Positions 1 to 9,640 of a DNA stretch of 64,000 bases are shown one piece after another (the first letter of the stretch is position 1; every line of letters begins with the position of its first letter). Origin of the DNA: Rutpela maculata (taxonomy: Eukaryota > Arthropoda > Insecta > Coleoptera > Cerambycidae); assembly GCA_936432065.2 (NCBI GenBank), contig OW386291.2:16097821-16161820 (forward strand), read 5' to 3'. The notes below the pieces were generated by a model that saw only the letters and a program-made list of their open reading frames with translations, was not told the DNA's origin and ran no database searches. The position numbers were made by a program, and so were the translations under genes.

Positions 1-545
1 GTGTGCTAGTGGTGTAGATTAACTTATTGAGGCTTTTATCATCCTACTTTGTGTTTGTTGCTGTCTTCTTAGGTGAAGCTTTAGAAATGTTTCCTTAGAA
101 CAACAAGTGTTGAATATAAATCGCGCGTGAATCGATTATTGTATTAATCCATTCGAACCGATAACTCTTGATTCATATCAATATGGCTTCGCTATCTCAC
201 GGCCAAGGAAATCCTCGAAAAATGTCACACAATCCTATTGTTGTACAAACAGAAATAATATTTTCACTGCTTATAATAAATAATTTCGTAAAGCGTAAAA
301 TTCGAAGAAAAAATTAGAATGCCATTACTCGCACTCAATCGTTTAAAAAATATGACAGAGGCAAATTGCTAGAACACAGTCAATCGCTGTAAAGTTGGCA
401 ATGACAATTTATTAAGTAACTTGTTCATTGTGCGGCAAACATGACCTATTACTACCTGTTCTGTCCTTTCCTGGGTTCGTGTGCAAAATCCAGTAAGTAG
501 GTAATGTATAAATCTACTTCTTAGACAAAATTGATTACGTCATAG
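1..545. other. No recognised feature
   Basis: AT-rich sequence without a convincing reading frame or repeat structure. It lies directly upstream of a LINE reverse transcriptase fragment and could include decayed upstream parts of that element, but I could not recognise RT motifs in it. Confidence 0.4.
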
Positions 546-1238
546 TTGACTGATCATCATCAATTTGTTCATTTTAATAACGCTAATTCTGGTAACATTG
601 ACATTAAATTTGATATCCCTCAAGGTTCTGTTTTGGGACCGGTTTTATTTCTCATTCATGTTAATGATTTGCCAAACACTAGTCCTATAGGAAATTTCAC
701 TCTTTTTTCAGATAACACAATATTGGCTCATGTCCATAAATATAGTAACATTTTAATATCAGAGGCTCAAAACAGTCTGTCTATGGTTCATAACTGGTTG
801 TTAAATAAGCTAATATTAAATAAAAACAAGACACAGAGAATGACTTTTTGTTTAAGACAGCATTCTGTACAAATGAACTCTCATTGCGTCAAATTTTTGG
901 GCATTATTTTGGATAGTAAGTTAACATGGGAAGAACACACGTTCGACATCTGCAAGAATATATAATGTAATATGTTTCTATTGAGCAATTTAAAAAATTG
1001 TTTGTCACAGTCAACAATTTTAATGGCATACCATGCACTAATTCAATCTTATGCTATGTTGCATGAGGCCAGTCAGCACATACCTCATCAGTATTTTCAC
1101 TACAAAGGAAGGCTGCGTGAATCGTTGCTGGGTTATCATATAGGCAGGATTGTAGGGATGTTTTTAAAAACCTTGAGATACTCACCTTACCCAGTAATTA
1201 TAGACTACAGTGCCTTGTCCACATTAAACGTAACTTAA
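546..1238 (+). pseudogene. Non-LTR retrotransposon reverse transcriptase fragment (Jockey/CR1-like)
   Basis: This is the C-terminal half of a LINE reverse transcriptase, the enzyme that copies element RNA at the target site. The reading frame runs through one in-frame stop (TAA at 963-965). Before the stop it shows the RT motif DIPQGSVLGPVLFLIHVNDL. A degenerate catalytic box follows, FSDNT where FADDT is expected, so the YxDD aspartate pair is damaged. The usual segment 'L..K.WL..NKL.LN..KT' and 'FLGI.LDSKLTW..H' are readable. After the stop, 'MFLLSNLKNCLSQSTILMAY' is the typical RT thumb region, ending in a decayed 'lqkralRii.G..yr' stretch. Fingers and endonuclease are absent, so it is 5'-truncated as LINE copies usually are. 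The exact clade is inferred from motif style only. Confidence 0.8.
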
Positions 1239-2085
1239 CGTATGAGTGGAAGGTATAGCAATGTTTAGGTGTCATCAGAGTTGACACTAAGAAAAAATAT
1301 TAATGACTGACCTGTGAGAATATTAGATGAAGAATTTCTTTTCAGCTCAGTGATATATATATCTGGGTTAGCTTCGACGAAACCATCGATGCTTGCGGTT
1401 GGAAGGCAGCGAATGTTTTAATAGGTAGATTGGAAGAAAATTGTTCAATGAGCGGACAACATTAAAACTACTAGAAATTACAAATTCTAGCAGGCAGGCA
1501 GTTAATTAAAGTCTACGACGAAGATAGGTACAAGTTGGTATGATTTGTTACCGCTACTTGAAGAAATTTAAAGAAAACATGTATGTAATGTATTTCATTA
1601 AATATGGTTAGCACATGGACTACATAGATTTGCTGAGGCTATTATGGGGTCCTAATATTAATACATTGATATCTAGTGTAATGGAAGTTTTTTTAAGGCA
1701 CCAGAACATTTATGGTTATTTCACGAAACTCTTCCAAATACACCATTACCTCTAGAGTTAATTTTAACACGATGAGGCACTTGGCTAGAGGTAGCCTCTT
1801 ACTATTATGGTAAGTTTAAGACAAATTAGCACTGCAGTAGTTAAATCCAGACAACACAATTGTTATTTCACAGGCCCAAGAGGCATTTATGAATCCAACT
1901 GTTCAAGAAAAGTTGAAGACCATGCACGATAATTTTTTGTGAAGTTCTCTAGCCTTAGGGAAGCTTAAACCTGAGCCAAAAATATCAGAATTTATCACAA
2001 TAGACACAATAATAAAAACGTTGTGTCCGATCTTCGACAATACATTTTTCAATTATCTTGAAATTCTTTATTATTTAATTACTTC
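1239..2085. other. No recognised feature
   Basis: Possible 3' remainder of the preceding LINE fragment merging into AT-rich sequence. Stops occur in all frames and I see no further motif. Confidence 0.35.
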
Positions 2086-2770
2086 CACATCCAGTGGAAG
2101 TATAGTAACGACAAAAAAATTTAAAAAATTTTTATTGTTCAAATAGGCTTTGAATGTCATGAAAGGTCGAGATTTCAAGTTTGAGCGAAAAAAAATTTCT
2201 GTCGGTCTGTCTGTCGGTCTGTCTGTCGGTCTGTAACTTTTTTTGTGCGCACGTTTACTCTGGAACCGTTTGAAATTTGGTACACATATGTACTTTAATG
2301 AGATCTAGAACTAGATTATATTTTCATCTTGTTCCGTCGAAGGGTTGGGGGGTAAATTGGGGTGAATTTGGAGTAACTAGGTAAATCAAGCAGGTAAGAG
2401 TTAATAAAATTGATATTTAGTATAGACAAGAGAAGCTAAGGTCTTGAAAAAAATTTTGGCATTAGCCACCCCCACCCCATTATTAAAGGGGATGGAAAAA
2501 AAATGTGATTTAGTGTGTGTACGAGAACCAGAAACCTCAAAATATTTTTTTACTTTATTCACCTCCCACTCCCACCCCCTGTCACCACCCCCCACTAACT
2601 AACGATGTGGGGTATCGTTTTATGGGTTTTTGGGGTAGAGGATTTCAAATATTATATTATTAAAGTTCCATATATTCCATTATTTCCAGATACAAAATTT
2701 TTTCGTTGTGTGACTTGGATAGAAAATCCGGATGTGGAAGTAGTTATTCCTTGGGCAGCGTTTTTTTTTT
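2086..2770 (-). repeat. Dispersed repeat family R, copy 1
   Basis: Non-coding interspersed repeat of about 0.7 kb, reverse-complementary to 57,464-58,155 and to the broken copy at 46,668-47,560. Shared landmarks, read on the minus strand, are a start with A-run then CGCTGCCC, ACTTCCACATCCGGATTTTC, a stretch matching CCCATAAAACGATATCCCAC, the C/G-rich CCACCCCC blocks, and an end with AGTATAGTAACGAC. Near its end it carries a short array of CTGTCGGT units (about 2,201-2,237). No coding capacity was found. I cannot tell whether it is a SINE, a LINE tail or a non-autonomous DNA element. Confidence 0.75.
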
Positions 2771-3450
2771 GGTAACATTGCTATCACTGCACTTTTACAC
2801 GCATTTGAAAACAAGTTTTGCGTTAAACAGAAACATAATTATACATAATAATTAATAATAAGTACCAAATGTGGAAGAATTATAGAGACAGCAAAGTTGA
2901 ATCATTTTCAAATGGACTTTTTCTACTAGGCCATGTCATGAAATATTTCAAACGCAATTCAAAATTTTTCATTACATAGCAACAATTCGTGGGTTGAATA
3001 TTATATTGTTCTATAGGCACTTTTGGCGGGAAATTAGGTTTTTATAAAATAAAATAGTTCAGAAAATTCTTATTCTCTCTGAATAGAAATTTTTGTCCCA
3101 AACAATCTACAAATAAAATAAGAAAGATTATTAGATTGTACTATCAGCATTATTTGAATATCCTTTAATATTATAATGTTCTAACAAATAGACAAACATG
3201 GGGAAACTAAGAGCTTTTCAAAATGGATTAAAATAATTCGTGAATGTTTAAATCTCTGTTTCTCCAATTTGCAATTTGTACTATTAGAAAAATATAATAT
3301 TCAACCCACGAATTATAAAAACATTTAAAGCCGGCCCTGGAAAAATTAAATATTAAGTGATAAAAATAATCTTATCCGATAAAAAATTATTTTCATATTA
3401 ATTGAAAAAGAACAGAAATTATTTTTACAAGTTTTTATTTAACTTGCATT

Positions 3451-4246
3451 TAGTCGCGGAGCCCTCCCTAGCTGTACGTGCACCCCCCGCCCGATCCTTG
3501 GGGACAATGTTTTTCATAAAGATTAAAGCCTAAGGAACAATTTAAGACATGTCCTAAAAAAAACTGGTTGTATTTCAAAATGGCGGCCATATGTTAAAAA
3601 AAAACTGTTGTCAATGTTGTTTTTGTCATTTAACGCAAAAACTAAAAAAGATGGACAAAAACTTTTTTTCACAAAAAACAACGCGCATAAAATTTTCTAC
3701 AATTTTGTTCCTATACAATATTTTGATAGGAGTTACCATTTTCCAGATAAATGAGTCCAAAATTAAGAAAACATGGAAATTCATATATCTGTAAATCACT
3801 TAAAGGAAATAACTGTGACAATTTTTGTAAGCCGTTTAATATAACTTTATATTATTAACATAACAAAAAATAAAATAAACAGAAAAAAATTAATAATAAT
3901 AATAATAATATTGTAATTTGCAGACATTTATCTCGAAAACGGTAACAATGATATCTGGAAAATGGTAACTCCTATCCAAATATTGTATAGGAACAAAATT
4001 ATAGAAAATTTTATGCACTTTGTCTTTTGTGCAGAAAGTTTTTCTCCATCTTTTTTAGTTTTTGTATCAAATGACAAAAACCATATTTGCAATTTTTTTT
4101 TAACGGGCGCCATTTTGAAAGTGCATCCAATTTTTTTTAGGACATGTCTTAAATTGTTCCTTAGGCTTTAATCTTTATGAAAAACATTGCCCCCAATGAT
4201 CGGGGGGGGGGGGCACGGACACTTGGGGTGGGTTGGCTCCCGTAGT
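3451..4246. mobile_element. Foldback/MITE-type element with about 390-bp inverted arms
   Basis: The two halves are reverse complements around a centre near 3,860. Both arms carry TTTTCATAAAGATTAAAGCC and its complement, the 'ggacatgtcttaaattgttcc' motif, ATGGCGGCC/GGCGCCAT and the GATCGGGGG tract. The outer ends read TAGTCGCGGAGCC and its imperfect complement GGCTCCCGTAGTA. Short reading frames at 3,591-3,794, 3,928-4,113 and 3,962-4,171 are the same arm read on each side and are not genes. I found no clear target duplication, so the superfamily is undetermined. Confidence 0.75.
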
Positions 4247-4675
4247 AATTGTTTGTATGTTAGTTAGTTCAAATCTTGCAAGTCAATTTTAAAACAGTTA
4301 TCACCAATCGATTGAGCTGAAATTTTGCATACACGTTTAGTTTGGATGACAAAGCATGGTTAGCTAAGTGACGTCATTCTAAATCCAATATGGCGAACTC
4401 CCAAAGATGGCGGACCAGTTATTTTTTATGCACCTCCATGATATTGGTATCAAATGAAAGGGTTTGCTGAGAATACCAAAATAAAATGACGTTACACTAA
4501 ATTCAATATGGCGGACGCCCCAAAATGGCGGACAAAACTTTTCAGTTTTAATACTATAATTTGATCGTATAGTGTATTCGCTCATACGTTGCATTCTAAG
4601 GAATGGTGAAGGATCCGGTTTAAACTACAAGTTTTATATGGGATAGGAACGCAATGAATATATAATAGTTATTAA

Positions 4676-5020
4676 GGTACCAAAGGTGTTATAAGGATAA
4701 TAACGCACCGAGGTCGGCAGTGTACTTCCCGAGGGCCTCTGGCCCGAGGGCATGGGGCAAGCCGTCTTCCATGAGCCAAAAAATAAAGAAGCAGTACAAA
4801 GCAGTATCTATAAATATTTTGTAATTAATGTCAATATTATCTAATAGAGGAATCTACATACACATCCGTTTTCAACCATTTTCTGAAAAATTTTCCTCAT
4901 CCTCTGGGGAGGCCGGTTCTATTGCCCCCCCCCTCCCAGATGAGTTTTCTGGCTGCGCCACTGCCCGAGGGAATGTACGTTGACCGAGGGCGTCATTATC
5001 CTATAACACCCATGGTGCCT
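4676..5020. mobile_element. MITE-like element with TTAA-type flank
   Basis: The inverted termini GGTACCAAAGGTGTTATAAG and its imperfect complement CTATAACACCCATGGTGCC are both followed inward by a CGAGGGC motif. The left flank is TTAA; the right flank is TTCA, consistent with a TTAA target duplication that has one mutation. TTAA duplications are typical of the piggyBac superfamily. No transposase is present. The interior ends in a stretch (…GGCTGCGCCACTG) that resembles the end of another small element. Confidence 0.5.
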
Positions 5021-5031
5021 TCAACGTTTAA

Positions 5032-5344
5032 TGTCCTACAAGTCTGTTATTTAATTCGAATTTTTTTTTCTGACATTTACGATTTATTAATTTGACATCT
5101 ATTATGTTCAGAACGTTTTGATTTAAAAGAGGGTAAATATCAAAATTGTTTGTAAACGCCGCCGTTGCATAGCAACGCATTTTGTTTGTCAATAACGCTA
5201 TCATAATTTGCTTGTTTTGGGTTGTGTTAAAATTTTATAATGCCCTAGGGCGTTATAGATATTCATAACGCCCTAGGGCGTTATTTTTCATTTAATGTAT
5301 CTCAAAATAGGGTGGTTATTGTGAAATAACAGACTTGTAGGACA
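5032..5344. mobile_element. piggyBac-type MITE (TTAA target duplication)
   Basis: A 313-bp element bounded by perfect inverted repeats beginning TGTCCTACAAGTCTGTTATT and flanked on both sides by TTAA (5,028-5,031 and 5,345-5,348). This is the target-site signature of piggyBac-like transposons. It has no coding capacity. The interior carries two copies of the palindrome GCCCTAGGGC inside longer ATAACGCCCTAGGGCGTTAT units (about 5,240-5,285), which could act as subterminal binding sites (inference). Confidence 0.8.
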
Positions 5345-5392
5345 TTAAACTAATTAAGGCGTAGCTAAAAATTTAAAAATAAAATAAAATAT

Positions 5393-5610
5393 AAAAAAAA
5401 CTCTTTTAAAAACAAGCTTTTATTATTTAGGCGTGAATAGAAATAAAAAAAACTTACTTAGGTACTTACAATCTCTGTCAAAAAAAATTAATGCCTGTAT
5501 GAACTTCTCGCGCGCGACAAACTTTTAAGACAATTGATTTTTTAATTTTTATTTTTTTCGTTTTAGTACACCTAAATAATAAAAGCTTGTTTTTAAAAAA
5601 GTTTTTTTTT
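5393..5610. repeat. Short foldback repeat
   Basis: The left arm contains AAAAACAAGCTTTTATTATT and the right arm its exact complement, together with TTTAGG(C/T)G. The arms of about 45 bp are separated by about 120 bp. No flanking duplication is obvious. It is probably a decayed MITE, starting just after the TTAA element. Confidence 0.5.
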
Positions 5611-6885
5611 ACATTTAATTTTATTGGTACTTAGGCGAAAAGAAATTGTTTAAAAGAGAAATTTATCGCTTAATTAACTGTTTCCTTTGATCCGTAAACG
5701 TCATGTGACAATATATTATCAATTATTCTGTCGTTGACGTCCGAAAGCAATTATCACAACTCGTTATAACTAATTAAACTGCATAACTATTTACATAGTG
5801 TGGATTTTATCATTTCCTCAAGTTAGGAAACAGCTCAAACTTTGTAAATTATGATAAGAAATGAGAATGCATATAACATAGTACGTAGTGCTTTGGTTAT
5901 TGCGGTTTCCAAAGTTCAAACAGCTTTTAATGTCCAAACGGCAAATTCCGAAACAAAAGTATGTATACGTACAACCACATACCGTGCGTGTAATTTCCCA
6001 TTAGGCATGTACATTCACGTAGCGCGAGAAATCTGACAACAGAGCTGCCGTAAATTCCTCCGTCGGGCGGAGCATCCCAGCTCTGTTATTTCATTTCAGC
6101 CAGCTGGCACGCGCGATGTTGTAATTTTATTCCCTATGCCTAGCGCTCCGCTACACGCACGGTATACAAAACGTAGAGTTAAATACAGTCTGTAAAAAAA
6201 AAAATCGACAGCTACGGGGCTGGAATCTCCTCACCCGGTAGATCTTTAAAGTCGAAAAGAGCACTAAAAAATATGAACGATCTCATTTAATTACATTTTT
6301 TTATTTATTTTTAAAAACCATATACTTTGTAGACAGCTTCTGCTTCTCTGTCAGACGGTGAAGTGTTCATAGTGGACTATTTCAATTTGAGCTGATGAAC
6401 ATTATTTTTATCTTGGCCTTTTTCACTAAATCGGTCGAGGAAGGTTGTTGTTTGGTTGCATGTCACTAATGTCAGATGTCAAACTGACAAATATCAAAAC
6501 GTTTCAGGAGAAGAAGGTTTTTTGACATCTGTCAAAGTGACAGCTGTAAAATTTTGTGTCGCTAAACTTTGTTAGTTCTAAATCTGTCGAACAGACAGCT
6601 GTCAAAAATTCTGGTTCTAAACTTTACCAGGGGATTTTTTTTTGATAGTTGCCGAAAATTTTTAGGTTGTTATTGCACTTGGTTTGGTTTTTAGGTTATG
6701 TTAATGTTTTTTAGATTGTGAAATGGATTCAAGTTTCTCAGACTTTTAATGTCAATGTCAATTTTAATAGTTTTGGGCAAAAAACTTACTTTGGGCCCAG
6801 TTAAGGACCGTCCATAACCACACGGGCTCCTTATGGGTTGTGTAGGTCTTACTTTAACTGCACTTTTTTCGCGAAATATCACAAC

Positions 6886-7973
6886 TTAGTGGAGTTGCTA
6901 AGCATAACAATCGTTCACTTTGTGATACATAAAATTTGGTACAGAGGTAGTGTTTTTCTTGGCGAACAAAATGTGATATAGTGCCAAGCGGAAAATTTTT
7001 TTTCGGCGGCCATCTTGAAAAAAATAAGTTTGCGGACAGTTTTTTGGGATTATCTTGAAAACCGTGTACTTATGACAAAAAACTCCTAAGTAAAATTGAA
7101 GAACACAAAATTCACTACAAAAGAACATTTATACCTTTTTGTCATAGACCAAACGGTTTTCCTACAATTAGGCCAAATGATCAGCGGTACGACTGTCAAG
7201 CATTATTTAATATGATGTCGCGCAGATCGTTTAGTACGTTACCCACAGTATTATTGCAATGCGTAATATCGTACATAAGAATAATACATTAGTAACAATA
7301 ATAATAATATTAATAATAATCATCATCCAAATCCTGATTCTTGAGAGTGGAATTTACTACCCTCTTTGGACCACATCTCCAGAAGCTACTTCAGCTTATC
7401 AGGAGTTGGTTTCTTGTAAATGTCGAGTTATATGTAGTAAAAAATGTTCATGGGCTCGTGCAAAGTTAAAATGTATATGTGTTTATGTGATGGAGACTAC
7501 TGTGAAGCCGACAGTGACTGAAAGTTTTAACTTTTAGGGATTCGCTTCTTTGCGATTTTATAAAAAATCACTAGAGTAGAAATATTTAGTTAAAACAAAG
7601 CTTACAAAAAAAATTATTTAGGTACTTTTTATAAACAATAGAATTATATTACAGCTATACTTAAATATGTAATTTCCCCGCCACTGAGAAAATTAATGGA
7701 GTCACAAAAAAATTCATTACGCGATTTTTGTAGAAAATTTAGTTTAATTTGTGTAATCACAAAAATATTGATACAATTCGCCGTTTTCGAGATAATGTCG
7801 AAGTACTGATTTTTCTGGCGATTTTGGGGTTATAACGGCGATACCAATTTTTTTTCTGAGTGGCACTATATCGTTTTGTTCGTCTCAAAGAACTGTCTAT
7901 GCTCACTCAATTTTAGGTTAGTATCACAATCTGAACGATTCTTAAGAAAATTCGAATTAAGCAACTCCACTAA
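6886..7973. mobile_element. Long-TIR element carrying a Cys-rich coding relic
   Basis: The termini TTAGTGGAGTTGC and GCAACTCCACTAA are exact complements. Similarity continues inward for roughly 250 bp (e.g. GATATAGTGCCA on the left, TGGCACTATATC on the right). The element lies inside family D copy 1, which independently supports it being an insertion. Inside is a decayed coding stretch (7,340-7,537). No intact transposase is present and I found no convincing target duplication. Confidence 0.7.
7340..7537 (+). pseudogene. Cys-rich C-terminal relic of the recurring EEADTR/GCDTTSA protein family
   Basis: The readable segment is 'LWTTSPEATSAYQELVSCKC' followed by a Cys-rich part with the spacing C-x-C-x3-C-x3-C, then KAKLKC-like text. 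After a frame change the end of the module (C-x-C-D-G-D-Y-C-E) is in the +1/-1 frame. This matches the tail of a protein family I recognise from invertebrate genomes, in which an acidic/proline linker ('.P.A…LL..I.C.C..GC') leads into a terminal eight-Cys module. The same module is clearer at 11,084-11,343. Upstream of 7,340 the frame is only Ile-rich low-complexity sequence and is not part of the gene. Assignment to the family is by motif and is uncertain, given the small size. Confidence 0.5.
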
Positions 7974-8061
7974 CTAGTATGACGTCTTCAGAGAAAACAC
8001 GTGTATTGTCTGCACGCTTTAACACACTAGTCTACCGAACGTTAGGTTAGACTATAATATA

Positions 8062-8481
8062 CAGTATCGGCAAGCGTTTGATTAGGCACGGCAATAAGAG
8101 CAAGCGAGAGCGAAGCAACAAGGCTATTCTTTTTTATCGTATAACATATCCTACTCGTGCCACCTGCTTTCCCCACCGCATGTGCGTGGGCAGCTCTGTC
8201 TGCGGAATTTCAATTTGTTTCCGTCTTGCACCTTTCAATTCTCGTTTAGCCTAATAAGCAAAAGTTTGATTTGTTCTTATTTTGTAGCTACTCAAAATGT
8301 CAGTTTATGCGCCTGCTGAAAAGGTACAGATACTTAAATGGTCAATTATGTACATATGATTTTCTTGATGCGCGTGTCACTATTTGGCCCTCTTCTAGAG
8401 CACTGCTAGACGCCTTTATTGTGGGTGGTCGGTTAAGTCGTTGAAACTATGCAATACCTAGTCCAGGACTTTCCGACACTG
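8062..8481 (+). mobile_element. Mariner-type non-autonomous element with a transposase N-terminus stub
   Basis: The ends begin CAGTATCGGCAAGCG and finish TTTCCGACACTG, an imperfect inverted pair, with TA on each side (the left TA at 8,060-8,061, the right at 8,482-8,483). The insertion interrupts family D copy 1. Inside, 8,297-8,359 reads MSVYAPAEKVQILKWSIMYI then stop. This looks like the first codons of an IS630/Tc1/mariner transposase. An intron-acceptor-like TTCTTATTTTGTAG lies just before the ATG. The rest of the transposase is deleted. Confidence 0.6.
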
Positions 8482-8915
8482 TATATATTATATAAGAAGC
8501 GTGACTGTATAGATTGTTATTTCTTTTTCTATTTTTTTTTTCGTGGAAACCAAATCGAAAGAGTGCAAGTGTGATATATCGTTGAAATCGGAATTTTTAC
8601 TGCTTTTCAATGGTTTTATAACAAATTTTATGTAATCATAAAATAAACAACTTGTTGTGTCAAAACGGCTCTAAACGTAATCCTACCTCAACCAAAACCT
8701 TTTCAGATCTTCTGGAGCACTAAAAAAACCCTCGTGCAAATTTTTATCCAAATCCGTTTAGTAGCTTTGCCGCTATCGTACGCTAACATACATACACGCA
8801 TACATAGACACATACATACACCTGGGACCTCAAAACGTAAAGATTTGATGTTATCTCAATTTTAGATTTTGGACCAATTTTAGTAACCTCCCACAATTTT
8901 ATTGTGGGGGGGTTA

Positions 8916-9640
8916 AAAGGTGGGTGGGTACCCGTGAATAATTCCTACATTGTATATAATGTAGAGTGGATACAACAATCATTAATAGTTTCCTATTAAA
9001 AAAAAACGTTGCTCCTACGACCGCCATGTTGGAAAAGTAATGGACAAAATAGATTTTCTCGATTATCTCCTTTCCTGTTAGTTCTACCTTAAAATTAGTT
9101 TTTACCAATATTGTAGGAAATCAAAGAGCCACAACTGTTATTTAATTTTTTTTTCTACTGCTAATACTTTACGAGTTACAGCGACCAGAATGGTGAAAAC
9201 TGGTATTTCACCAGTTTTTTTCAATTATCTCTGTCTGTGTTGCTCCTATATAGTAATTACTTATTACCAATATGGTGGATTATAAAATTTGCAGGAACTT
9301 TTGTTCACGATCAGTTGTTTAAGGATTACAGCAGCCCAAAGTTGAAAAGTAATGAAATTAATTGTATATTAATGTTTTCTTGTTCATATGGTCGGAATGA
9401 AAATTGTGAATCGTTGAATTCGTTACGAATGTTTTACCTAATATATAGCCAGGTCCAGCCGTGGTGCGGCGTTCAATGGGATCTTCGAAAATGTGGCTAG
9501 AAAGAAAAGGCGACATTATTTATCTTCTTACCAACATGGAAAACCCTGCTCCCTGAACTTTACTGTAGCTCATATCATGTAAACGTAAAGGAACGTGAGG
9601 TGCAACTTGTGGCTGCAGGAAAAAAAGGGGCCATTCACTA
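8916..9640. other. No recognised feature
   Basis: AT-rich spacer between family D copy 1 and the next long-TIR element. The frame at 9,237-9,500 has no recognisable similarity and I regard it as chance. Confidence 0.35.

Larger units (their letters stand above)
6195..8915 (+). repeat. Dispersed repeat family D, copy 1 (interrupted)
   Basis: The three pieces 6,195-6,315, 7,974-8,061 and 8,482-8,915 match, in order, the uninterrupted copy at 16,328-17,000. Shared landmarks are GGTGGATCTTT-like then GAACGATCTC, GCAC-CACACTA then the junction, TAGATTGTTATTT, CCCTCGTGCAAA and AATCCGTTTAGTAG, and the closing GGGACCTCAAAACGTAAAGA. The extra DNA at 6,316-7,973 and 8,062-8,481 is therefore inserted sequence. 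A cluster of TGACA/TGTCA motifs sits at 6,460-6,615. The class of family D is unknown. Its closing part (AATCCGTTTAGTAGTTT… then CACACACA) resembles LINE or Helitron tails, but I cannot decide between them. Confidence 0.65.

Noticed and set aside
2195..2245. CTGTCGGT-type short tandem repeats as a satellite
   Set aside because: Only a few units, and they belong to the body of family R; copy 3 has a related but shorter version.
2401..2595. 64-codon minus-strand frame
   Set aside because: Part of dispersed repeat family R; the other copies do not keep the frame.
7259..7340. Ile-rich start of the 92-codon frame as a signal or membrane segment
   Set aside because: It is encoded by an ATA/ATT low-complexity run and lies upstream of where family similarity begins.
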